From: Dillenia suffruticosa
Taxonomy: Eukaryota; Streptophyta; Magnoliopsida; Dilleniales; Dilleniaceae
Assembly (NCBI GenBank): GCA_033439265.1
Contig: JAVTVX010000030.1
Coordinates: forward strand, 7,513,774 to 7,577,773
Direction: 5' to 3'
Length of the DNA stretch: 64,000 nucleotides
Both the position numbers and the translations under genes were made by a program. The notes under the pieces were generated by a model. The model searched no databases and was not told the origin of the DNA. It worked only from the letters and a program-made list of their open reading frames with translations. How positions within the stretch are numbered: the stretch's first letter is position 1; the number at the start of each line of letters is the position of its first letter. Positions 22,748 to 33,621 of this stretch are shown here, piece after piece.

Positions 22748-23521
22748 TCTCTCTCTCTCTCTAGCGTTAGGTTTCATGTCTCTGTCTCTCTAGGGTCTCA
22801 ATTCTCATCGGTTTCAAAGGTCTCTCTAGGGTTTCATGTCTCTGTCTCTCTCTCTGCTCCTTTCGTCTCCGAATCGAAAGTAAGTTCTCTCTCTCTCTCT
22901 CCCTCTCTCTCGCTTTAGGGTTTTTGAGTTCTTCTGCGTTCTGCTTTCTGCTCTCCCATCAAGCTCTTGGGTATGGTTTTTCTTTCAGTTTAGGACTCGG
23001 ATTTGGGTATTGTCTCGGGCTCTGGCTCTGGCTCGCAATTGTGATTACTAAAATATCCCCTTAAAGACCCTCTTACTTTATTAGTAAATGTATGAAACCA
23101 TGATTTGCTTTAATGAAAGTTTATGTTATCTTACAAAAAAAAGGAAACTATTTGCTATGCAGCGCCCCACAAAGGAATAGACGTCAGTTTTCCTACAAGT
23201 AGAAGTTAGCAAAATAGTCGTTACTTAACGAGAACAAAGAAAGTAAGAGACATCACATATATGGAGGGTGAAAAAAAAACTAATATGAAATATCTAGGGG
23301 TGCACTTTTTATTAAGTGGAACAGAGGTGCACTTTTTATTAAGCGGAACAAACACAAGACGATGTCTTTTGGTAATCTGTCTTAGATCGTCGGTATTTTG
23401 TGAGTCATCGTCGTCAACCACATAATTAATAATAATTCCTATTTCCTAAAATTGATTATCTCATGCGAAAGAAATTGATTATCTCATGTGAGAGAAACTG
23501 ATTAACAAGATGATTCAATGT

Positions 23522-23562
<41 letters not shown>

Positions 23563-24596
23563 GATGTGTCTAACAAGGGTATGATATGAAAATTCCTACT
23601 CATACAATCTAAATATATCCGATTTGAGATTTAAAATAGCAATACATACTAGGTCTCTTATAATACCCAGGTAGTGTCACGGGTATCCGTGACACTACCC
23701 GGTCAAAGCCCGAGCCTGAATGGTCAACTCGAGCTCGAGCTCAGCCATTGCTCTCTCGAGCTCGAGCTCGAGCCCACATTCCTTAAGGCCTGAAGCTCGT
23801 CGAGCTACCCGGTCCCTCTCAAAACCTAATCCCTCCTTCCTCCTTCCCATTCTGATTTCCCGCACACCCGTCTCTACTCAAAGGGCGAAGGGCGATCGAA
23901 GGTCGATCGAAGGTCTGCTCTCTCACCATCGCGATCGAAGGGCGATGGAAGGTCTTCGCTCTTTCGCCATCGCAATCGCCTACTTCGATTCAAAGGTCTC
24001 TGCTCCTCTCACCATCACGCGATGATCTCCTCCTTTGACCATCGCGCGATGGTCTCCTCCTCCGCTCACTATTGTGATCAAAGGTCTCCTCTTCATTTTG
24101 CCAGCACGATCGAAGGTCTCCTCGAAGGTACTCTGTCTCTCTCTATCTCTGTCACTCTCTCTAGGGTTAGGGTTTCATGTCTCTCTCTCTATCTCTCTAG
24201 GATCTCAACTCTCATCGGTTTCGAAGGTCTCTCTAGGGTTTCATGTCTCTGTTTCTCTCTGCTCCTTCCGTCTCCGAATCAAAGGTAAGCTCTATCTCTC
24301 TCTCTCTCTCTCTCTAGCGTTAGGTTTCATGTCTCTGTCTCTCTAGGGTCTCAATTCTCATCGGCTTCGAAGGTCTCTCTAGGGTTTCATGTCTCTGTCT
24401 CTCTCTCTCTCTCTGCCCCTTCCGTCTCCGAATCGAAGGTAAGTTCTCTCTCTCTCTCTCCCTCTCTCTCGCTCTAGGATTTTTGAGTTCTTCTGCGTTC
24501 TGCCTTCTGTTCTCCCATCAAGCTCTTGGGTATGGTTTTTCTCTCAGTTTTGGGCTCGGATTTGGGTATTGTCTCAGGCTCTGGCTCGGGCTCGCG
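21584..24596 (+). repeat. 1.5-kb tandem duplication in copy 2 (R1 21584-23040, R2 23041-24596)
   Basis: The order is the same as at 1247-4335. GTGACCACTAAAATATCCCC at 21584 recurs as GTGATTACTAAAATATCCCC at 23041. The CT runs differ in length from copy 1, as expected for microsatellites. The truncated hAT-like left end starts at 22064. Confidence 0.9.
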
Positions 24597-24759
24597 ACAC
24601 TTGAGCTGGAGCTCCTCTATGACATTTCGAGTCGAGTTCGAGCTCTAGAGTGACAGGCTCGATGAGTTCGAGCTCGAGATCGAGCTCACCTACCGTAAAC
24701 TCGAGCTGAGCTCAGGTATTGTGATACCCGAGCTCGACTCGGGTGTCATAACAGGCCTA
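23650..24759. mobile_element. Non-autonomous hAT-like element, copy 2
   Basis: This is the duplicate of 3373-4502, with terminal TAGGTCT at the left, AACAGGCCTA at the right, and the 8-bp ATACATAC on both sides (23642-23649 and 24760-24767). The interior is CT-rich with no transposase frame. Confidence 0.75.
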
Positions 24760-24786
24760 ATACATACACACTATAGGCTCGTGCAT

Positions 24787-24986
24787 CACAAACACTTATT
24801 GACGTAAGTGAAAAGGACACCTTCGTCCCTTAATCAGATCGAGAGTTTCACTCCCACTGGATACAGAAAAAACAATGTTGGGAGACATTCCCCTCAAATA
24901 AGCCCCGACAGTCAAATCGGTCCGAATTAGTCAAAGCAAAATCTCAGATACCAGACGATGGTCCAACCATAGAGACCAAAAAAAAA
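24787..24986 (+). mobile_element. tRNA-derived SINE, copy 2
   Basis: This is the duplicate of 4530-4728, again flanked by ATAGGCTCGTGCAT (24773-24786 and 24987-25000) and ending in an A run. Confidence 0.75.
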
Positions 24987-25000
24987 ATAGGCTCGTGCAT

Positions 25001-25634
25001 GCAGTGAGATGCACAAGTAGTGTCAAGGTATGAGACATCATAGACAAATTTGTTATATAATTTTAGAAGATAGTACCAACCGTTTCAAATTTAACAGAAG
25101 AAGACGAAGAAAGATATGAAAGCATCAATTGGAAATCATCAATAACAAATACCAAGTGAGTCAATTATTGATAAAAGACAAAATCAAGAAACTGAGAGAT
25201 CTTTATGGTCAAAATAGACCTTTGATGGCTCCCCACACAACAAAGAAATTTGGGACCGTGCAGAGCTTGGAATAAGCCTTTCACTTGCACCACATAAATC
25301 AGCTCTCAACCATTCAAACTGCAATAGTGCACAGCGCAGTTTGATTCATGGCTAGAATCAAAAGCCCCGAAGGCCACAAATAATAAACAACAAACAAATA
25401 AATGAATAAAAATACAAAAAGAAGCACAAATTGAGACATATTGGCTCAAATCTGGCCAAATAGTCACGTATAAGAAAAAGCTTTAATTATATATGCATCA
25501 GATGTGGCTACCACTGAACCGCTATTAATTTCATTTGACAAAAAGGAAAAATAGAATCCACCCATAAATGCATTGTTAATGGAACACCAAGAGTACTTAT
25601 GCCAGGACAGATTAAAAGGAGAAGCATCAAAAAA
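25001..25634. other. Intergenic DNA downstream of the second glycine-rich protein gene
   Basis: This duplicates 4743-5376. No gene is seen. It is expected to include the 3' UTR of the minus-strand gene ending at 25635. Confidence 0.6.
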
Positions 25635-26565
25635 TTACTTCCACTTCTTGAAGAACTTATTCTTTCCGAACTTGCCATGGTGCATACCAAACAAGCCATG
25701 CTTGCCAAATTTACCATGCTTGAACTTGCCATGCTTGCCAAATTTACCATGCTTGAACTTGCCATGGTGGTAACCGTGACCAAGATGATGGGCACCATGG
25801 GACATGTGGTGAGCCCCATAAGCAGCCGCAGCAGCAGCCGCACCTCCGGCAATCATTGCGCCAATGCCTCCTATAATTTTGAAACACTAGGTCAATGAAG
25901 ATTTCGCAGATATGTTGAAAGAGACATAACAGATATTAAATTACTGCAGTTGGCCTACAAAGGATTTATAAGGATTCAAACACATTATACGACTCCAATG
26001 TGCATGTGTGTGTGCTGAACTCTCTCTCTCTCTCTCTCTCATACACACAAAAACAACTTCTGTAAATCTTCTAAATGTCCACTATCCCCCACTATCAGTG
26101 GAGATCCTGCCCAATGCACGTCTCATAACATAATGAACTAATTACTGGGGGCCATACAAACACAAGCCTTTTGAAGGCCAGCAAATCTCAAAAACGACGA
26201 GCACATCAACATTTCATGAGGAACAAGCCATGTACAATGTGCCCCATCCTAGTAGAAAGATCCTAGTCATTGAACATACCATGAGGTGCATGTGAAGCAG
26301 ATGGACCAGGATATCCAGCTGGGGGATATCCAGCCTGAGGATATCCACTAGGTGGATATCCAGCTAGGGGAGGATATGGTGCTGAAGGGTGTCCCCCTGG
26401 TGGAGGATAACCAGCAGGAGGGTATCCACCTGGGTAACCTGCTGGTGGGTATCCCTGTGGAGGATAACCCTGAGGAGGGTATGCCCCATGTTGTGGTGGA
26501 TACCCATATCCACCGAGATGAGAAAATAATCCTTTATCATCATGATTGTCCTTTCCGCCTCCCAT
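25635..26565 (-). CDS. Glycine-rich protein A3-like (GYPPQ-repeat) protein, copy 2
   Basis: The exons are 26565-26280 and 25870-25635, with the same GT-AG intron as copy 1. They give 173 residues, five fewer than copy 1 because one GYPPS unit is absent. The alanine/[13 protein letters not shown] block and the HGKF repeats are intact, with only a few amino-acid differences (for example GLFGMHHG here against GLFGKHHG). The coding sequence looks functional. What differs is the 5'-UTR intron, which in this copy contains a whole LTR retrotransposon, so splicing efficiency, transcript start or methylation of this copy may differ from its twin. Confidence 0.87.
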
Positions 26566-27568
26566 CTTGCTTCAAATCTGAATATGAAGCCACAAATAAA
26601 GCAAACAAGCAGTTGTAAGGGCAAACTCATTAAACTTTCTACTTGTAAAATTAAAACAAAAGACAAAGAGCAATTGCGAAGGTAAAGACAAACATACGTG
26701 ATAATTTAAGATCCAAATATGATACAATCGGCTATCCACTTGCATTCCTCACCCTCTCCCTTGGTCATGGTAAAGAGGAGATCAACATTTTTCAGGTGAC
26801 AAATTATTATTAGAATATATATTATATATCAAAATCAAATTAATTATTGAATTTGATTTTGAGAATATTTAACCTAAATTATTTCTATATTTCCATATTT
26901 ATCATAATGAGTTTCTCTTCCAATAATACATAATACATAATATTTAACTTAAATTATTTCTATATTTCCATATTATTATGTATTATAAATAAAATTTTAA
27001 ATCCTATATTTAGATTCTCTTCCAAATGATTTTCATCATACCAAATTGAAAACACCCTAAAATTTTAAATCCTCTATTCAGTTTTTTTCCCCTCCAAAAT
27101 CAAGTAGTTTTCATTATACCACATTGAGTTTGAAATGAGATGTTAAAATATATGATGTATTAAATTAAATCAATTATTGATTTGATTTTGACAATATTTG
27201 ATTTTATTTATATTAATATTTTCATATTTGAAATAATGGATTTTCTATAAAAATTTAAGTTATTGTAATAGATTAATGGAAACAATTGGATCAATGGAAC
27301 ATTAGTGTTCACATTATTATATTGCTCTTTGAAAGAATGAAGTATTAAGGTTTTATATAAATGTTGTTATATTGCTTCCACGTTCCTATTCTCTAACAAT
27401 TATATATCCTAAAGATAACCTAACAATTATATATCCCAAAGATAACCAGATTGCAGAATGGATTAAAATCTAATACACTTTTTTCCCTCTATCACACTCG
27501 CAAAAATGATACCGATAGCCTAAACATACAAGCCCGGCACACGTATGGCAAATAACCCTCTTCAACTA

Positions 27569-27580
27569 TGTAACAACAAG

Positions 27581-27619
<39 letters not shown>

Positions 27620-30532
27620 CCAAATTTGATTTAGGGCTAAAGCCCCAAATTCCCTCTCTCTCTCTCTCTCTCTCTCCCCCGACCTTTCCTCTTCCCGCGG
27701 CTCTCCTTCGGCTGCTGCCCCGCGCCTTCCACCGCCACCGCCGCCGCCGCCGGTATCTTCTCCTTCACCTTCTTCTCCTTCTTCTTCTTCTTCTTCTTCT
27801 TCTTTTTCTGCTTCTTCTTCTTTCTTCCCGCGGCTCTCTCTCCTTTCTGCAGTCGCGATCGTTCGCGATCTCACCTCCTTCGCAAGCTCCGCCGAGCGCC
27901 GCCACCGCGCGATCTTGCTTCCGTCCGCGACCAGCCGCCACCAGCAGCAACCCCTCCTTCTGCCACCATCGCGCGAGCTTGAGTGCTCCACAGCGCGACT
28001 ACAGAACCTCCGCGAGCGCAACCCGCCCTTGCACACGACCGAGCCAGCGAGCGAGCGAGCAGGCGCGCGAGCAGAACGCGCGAGCGCGTAGGGGCGCGCA
28101 GCAGCGCGCGACCGCGCACGAGCCAGCGCAGCTCACGGGCGCGCGCCAGCACACAGGCGAGCACCAGCCCGCGAGCCACTGTCAGCCCGCAGGCCCATCA
28201 GCTGCAGGCCCACCGGCCCATCGGCCCGCCAGCCCGCTGGACCGCAAACCAGCGAGCCCGCTAGCTGAGCCCACGAGCCCAGTCCGGCCCGTGGCCCACG
28301 AGCCCGCGATGGCCCGTGACGGCCCACGAGCCCGTGACAGCCCACAAATCTCCACGCAGGTAAATGACTTAGGGTTTTGCTTCGGATCTATGTGTTTAGA
28401 TCTAACAAATAAACCTTGTTTTGATAGGAAACCTTACAGACTTTGGAGTGACCGAAGCGACTTTCGGACGAAACTCGGCGCTTCGAGAAAACCCTAGGTG
28501 AGGAGATTTCGGCTTTAATTGATAAATTGGATGAATCTAGGATTGAATCTAAGATGAAAGGTTTTGTATATGTTTAGAGTGTAAGTGGAATGCGAATAGA
28601 ATACAATTTTTGAAATGATTATATGTGACTTTGAAAGTTAAGTATAGAATGTTATAGAAATTGAATGATCTGATACGAAAGAAGCGTATTATAGAATCAC
28701 AAAATCATGTCGAGTGAATTCGAATAGTTTCTTTAGAGTTAAACTTTGGAATATGCATGAAAGTATCTGGGTTGTAGGGATGGATTGAAATGAGCCGTAA
28801 AGTGGAGGATATTATACATTTCATGTCTTTCGGATAAACCCTAAAAATATTTGAGAAAATGATATTCAATTTTGATGATCTGATTAGGTTGATCTTTTTG
28901 GAGACTCGAGGAAGCAGATCAGATTTGATTAGTTTTGAAAATAGGGAGTGACCACCCTCTCTAGAACAGTGAGTGGGACTTTGACATTCGCTATTGATTG
29001 AAAACCATGTTTCAAAAATATTTTTAAATGACATATTTCTGCAAATGTCTGATTTGTAGAATTTTCGAATATTTGATGAATGTTTTGTGACCTTTGGAGT
29101 GTCTTAACTGCTGACTTTATTGATATGCATCCATGAGTTTTGATAAATGTATATTGTGCCACATTTTCGACATATTGATATGTTTTAAATACTTCCACTG
29201 CATTGGCACATGGTTTTAAATGGATTTACTTACACATTTGGACTGTATGCCCGGCCGACTTTATGATATTATGTTTTGGGCTGTATGCCCGGCCGACTTT
29301 ATGATATTATGTATTGGGCTGTATGCCCGGCCGACGTTACGATATTATGCATGGGGCTATATGCCCGGCCGACTGGTGATGGGATGCATGGGGCTACGTG
29401 CCCGGCCGATATGATATTGTGATCCGTAGCTACGAAAGACATCTGGTAGAGGCACCCCTTGTGCCCGGATACGCTTCGGCCGGAGGTATCCGCCAGATCG
29501 TCGTGTGTATGGGTGCCCCAGGTTGACCCTCATCGGAGAGGACGTTGAGTACGGCTCCGTCTAGCACTAGGCGGGGGCACCATACACGGCCGACTAGTTA
29601 TATGTACATTATTATTATTTACAGGCTAGTTGGGGTAGTCTGTGGCCAACATTGGGGTAGAGAGCCATTATTTAATACTTGCATTTGGAAAAACCCCCAA
29701 TGCGCCGTCCTTGGTTGAGGTAGACCATTGCCGGGAATATTTTATTGGCCGGCTCTTCACGACATTGATGTAAATATTTGATGCATATCTTGTTTGCTGA
29801 TGTGTGCGTATTATATGTGATTTTGAAATAACATGATCGGTTTGCACACTGTGGATATTTTCTTATGCTTTGACACTTCAAGTTCACCCTAGATATTGAT
29901 AGTATGATGTCAATCCCCTCACTTACTGAGTATCCTCCCATAGATACTCACCCCTCACTTTCTTTCTCACAGGATTAGTGTTGGACCGAGGAGATATCAC
30001 CGGGTTTGGGTATGGATATTTTTCATCTCTTCCGCTACGATGATTGGTGATATTGTTATGTATTGGAGATTTTAGTTTGACCATTCCATTTATCTAAATT
30101 TTTGGGATGACTGTATAAATTATGGACTTTTATTCGTGAAACTTTCGTATTGATTATTTCATTGCATTGAGGCATTTGTAAATATTTAAAAATAATTTGG
30201 GAATTTATTTTATATATGCGTAGAATTTAAATCCGCTCGGTGTGGCGGCTGCTCATACTCTAGTTGGGCATGACAGTAGAGGTCTGCTGCTAGGACTGCT
30301 AGAAACTTATAGTCTTGCGTTGTTCTGGATGTTGGCTGTGGTATTTGTTGATTTTGGAGAGGCCAGGATGGCCATTTACTTATTTTTTTTTATGATGAAT
30401 ATGATATACAGGTGAAATTGTACTCGGGAAACCTCCGATTTATGGGGAGGCTCTGCCCGATTTTCTGTAAAAATACAGCCGGCATCTAGGGACAACGGGC
30501 GGCTGTTCACGATCCCGGTTCGGGGCGTGACA
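27569..30532 (+). repeat. 5' LTR
   Basis: It begins TGTAACAACAAGCTAAAA and ends GGTTCGGGGCGTGACA. It has an A run near its start, CT and CTT microsatellites, a GC- and CpG-rich tract (about 27690-28340) and a GCCCGGCCGAC minisatellite (29241-29416). Confidence 0.93.
29241..29416. repeat. Minisatellite in the 5' LTR
   Basis: Five units each contain GGCTGTATGCCCGGCCGAC or a variant, followed by an AT-rich TTATGATATTATG spacer, with a period of about 37-40 bp. The same array is at 35221-35396 in the 3' LTR and inverted in the solo LTR. Confidence 0.9.
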
Positions 30533-30539
30533 GTTCGGT

Positions 30540-30551
30540 TGGTATCAGAGA
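30540..30551 (+). other. Primer-binding site (tRNA-iMet type)
   Basis: TGGTATCAGAG, eight bases after the 5' LTR end, matches the complement of the initiator tRNA-Met 3' end, the usual primer of plant Ty3/Gypsy elements. Confidence 0.85.
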
Positions 30552-30852
30552 TCTTGGTTTAGAGCTATGTTTTATAAAATGATTTGAAAACATTCCCAAG
30601 TAACTTGATTTTAAAAGTCCTCAATGCATTGGAAGTTTCACGCAGTCATTTAAAATCCCATACATGGTTTTCGACATACGAGTTATTCATTTTAAGGGGT
30701 TAGATATGATTAGTATCTAACCTAATTGATTAAATTCTGAGGTCCAAAACTTCATTCATTTTAGGGGGTTAGTTACGAATAGCTAGCCCTAATTTTTAAA
30801 TCATGTCAAACTCTAGAATTATATCTAATGAAAGTTCTCTCCTTGCAGAATT

Positions 30853-32311
30853 ATGCCGCCTAGACGCGGTAGACCAGTAGGACGCGGAGCTAGACCCGCG
30901 CTACCCGCGACCCCTCACGTGCCTGACCCTCCGAGGGAGCCTGAGACCCTTGGAGTGCCTGAGGCTGCTTCCTCTTCACGGGCGCCACCTGCAGCGCCTA
31001 CTCGGTCGACTGCTCCTGCCGAGGTTCCACCACCGTCCCTTGAGGCATTTAGGCAGGTGCACGAGTGGTACACCTCCCACGGGATTCAGATGCCACCCCC
31101 ACCACCACCACCGACCACCGACGGCCGTGCCGACTCCTATGGCCGTACCACCTTCTGTTGTACCAGATCAGCCACCAGTTGCTGATCCTTCTACTGTGTC
31201 GGGACCTAGCGACACTATCTCCTCCACCTTGAGGCGTATTCACGAGCTCACCTAGCTGGTGAAAGAGGCGAGGCAGTTAGGCTGCACAGAGTTTGCAGGG
31301 ACGGGTGATCCCACAGCAGCGAAGCACTGGATCAACCGTACCCGTAGGATTTTGACTGATTTGGGGTTGAGCGAGGACTACCGGCTTCGGATAGCAGAGA
31401 GACTTTTAGACGGTGACGCCCTCACTTGGTGGGAGGCGATTTGTGACGATGCTACCGAGCCGCTGCGATGGGAGGACTTCCTACGGGAGTTCGATCGCAG
31501 GTACTTTTCTGAGTTCCAGCAGGACCGCAAGAGGGTAGAGTTTCTGCACTTACGGTAGGGAGCCAGGACAGTGACAGAGTATGAGATGGAGTTGAGGCGA
31601 CTAGCTGCTTTTGTTCCAGATTTAGCGACGCCGACGCAGCTACGGTTCAAGTTTGAGGACGGCCTCAACTTAAACATCAGGAGATACATGACAGTGACCC
31701 CTAGTTTCTCCCTTGCGGAGATTGTGGACTCAGCACTTAGGACGGAGGAGATAGTCCGTGCTGAGGGCAGACAGCGGGAGAACAGGGAGCAAAAGAAGAG
31801 ATCAGAGGCTTCTTCGAGCGAGGGCTCGAAGAAGGGCAGGAATTCAGGATATCATGAAGACTTTTCTCAGCCGAGACAAGCACATCCTGGACAGGGATCA
31901 CGATCTCAGGGATTTAGGACACCGGCCCCTAGTGCCACTACTCAGACTTCAGATCAATGGCACCCCTTTTGCCGCCGATGTGTTGGACACCACCCTTTTG
32001 GAGAGTGTAGGATGCCCATTACATGCTTCCGGTGTGGGAAGCAAGGGCACATCAGGAGCACCTGCCCTGAGTTGGGATTTGGAGGTCACACAGCTAGTGG
32101 ATACTCGAGTGTTCCCCGAGGAGGACAGCAGGGAGCACCTGCGCACTTGAGTCACACCGCTCCACGGACGGTAGCCGGGAGCAACACGGTGCCAGGACCA
32201 TCACGACAGCAGCAGAGGACACAGGCCCGTGTATATGCGATGACGCAGGAGGATGCTGAGGCGAGTCCTAATGAGATTTTTGGTATTCCTCCCACTGATC
32301 CCCATGTTTAG
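30853..32311 (+). pseudogene. gag-like region (fossil)
   Basis: The region has a proline-rich start, a retrotransposon gag domain (AAKHWINRTRRIL, WWEAICDD, FDRRYFSEFQQDRKRVEF) and a basic linker. It ends in a CCHC zinc knuckle (CFRCGKQGHIRSTCPE), expected to bind nucleic acid in the particle. It is broken in a few places. Confidence 0.82.
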
Positions 32312-32449
32312 AGATGTCCATGTACTTTTTGAGAACCATCACTAGTTAAAGCCGTAGATGCTTAACTATGTTGGTTGTACATACATTTTGATATATATAT
32401 CTATAGATATTTTCTTTTATATTTATCGACTGATCTTTTATTTCCTCAC

Positions 32450-33310
32450 ATTAGGAGTTATGGAAAAATGGGAAGTCGACACTCGTGTCCTATTTGACAC
32501 CGGGTCGAACCATTCGTATGTGAGAAATGCCTTTTTGCCCACGGGTTGGGTAAGCCTTGTTACGAGGTTGCACGGCATACCTAACTTATGTTATCGACAC
32601 CACTGTTGAGGACCCGAGGCTTGAGAAGGTCCCAGTGGTGCAGGTTTTCCTAAATATATTCCCGAGGAGCTACCCGGACTACCCCCAATTCGGGAGTGTG
32701 ATTTCGAGATTGACCTAGCTCCAGGGATCACTCCCATATTTATTCTGCCATACTGAATGGCGCCAGTGAAGTTTAGAGAGCTCTAAGTCTAGTAGCGGGA
32801 ATTACTGGACAACGGTTTTATCCGTTTGAGCACTTCCCCTTAGGGTGCTCCGGTGATTATTCGTGAAGTAGAAAAACGGGATTCTAAGATTGTGTGTGAA
32901 CTATAGACAGCTAAACAAGGTTTTCATCAAGAATCAGAACCCTTTGCCACATAGTGACGATTTATTTGAGCAGTTCCAGGGTGCGCGTGTTTTTTTTTTT
33001 TTCTGAAGGATCGATTTTCTATTTGAATATCAATATGGACATTACGAGTTCGTGGTCATGCCATTTGGGCTGACCAACACACCAACTGCCACAGACAGTG
33101 ATCGAGGTGCGAAGTTTCCTTGGTCTTACGGGGTGTTATCGGCGATTCATAAAAGGATTTTCTCAGATCGCCGCTATACTTACCAGATTGATACGAAGGG
33201 CGTCAAGTTCTTGTGGGACGATCGTTGTAAGACGAGCTTTCAAGAGCTCAAACGTCTGACGAGAGACGGCCAGACAGAGAGGATCTTAGTGTTTCAACTC
33301 AGCACGTAGC
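32450..33310 (+). pseudogene. Shortened pol remnant (fossil)
   Basis: Traces of an aspartic protease (VLFDTGSNHSYV near 32490-32525) and of reverse transcriptase (a DLAPG segment near 32715, VMPFGLTN near 33055) are visible. RNase H and integrase are not recognisable. The region is far shorter than a complete Ty3/Gypsy pol. Confidence 0.7.
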
Positions 33311-33500
33311 TATTCTAGATGGATAGGTCAGAAAGCTGCGGAGCAAAGACCTTTCATTGATCAGAGTTTTGGGGAGGAGTGACCAGGTTGAGGAAGAGAC
33401 CTGAGAGAGCCCGAAGAGACTATTAAGAGACTTAAGAGACAGTACCTCCACTTGTTCAGCGTATTACTTTCTTTTAGTTTTGAAGACGAAACTTGTTTTT

Positions 33501-33514
33501 AGGGGGTTAGAAAA
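33501..33514 (+). other. Polypurine tract
   Basis: AGGGGGTTAGAAAA lies directly before the TG that starts the 3' LTR, where plus-strand DNA priming takes place in this family. Confidence 0.75.
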
Positions 33515-33584
33515 TGTAACACCAAGCTAAAAAAAAAAAAAAAAAAAAACCTCAAATTTGATTTAGGGCTAAAGCCCCAAATTC

Positions 33585-33621
<37 letters not shown>

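Noticed and set aside
27581-28497. Similar alanine/arginine-rich open frames in the 5' LTR (and at 33569-34343 in the 3' LTR)
   Set aside because: Same reason: LTR composition, no domain and no conservation of a single frame.
29232-29416. A CRISPR array (evenly spaced repeats)
   Set aside because: The spacers are also repeated and the array is inside a plant LTR, so it is a minisatellite.
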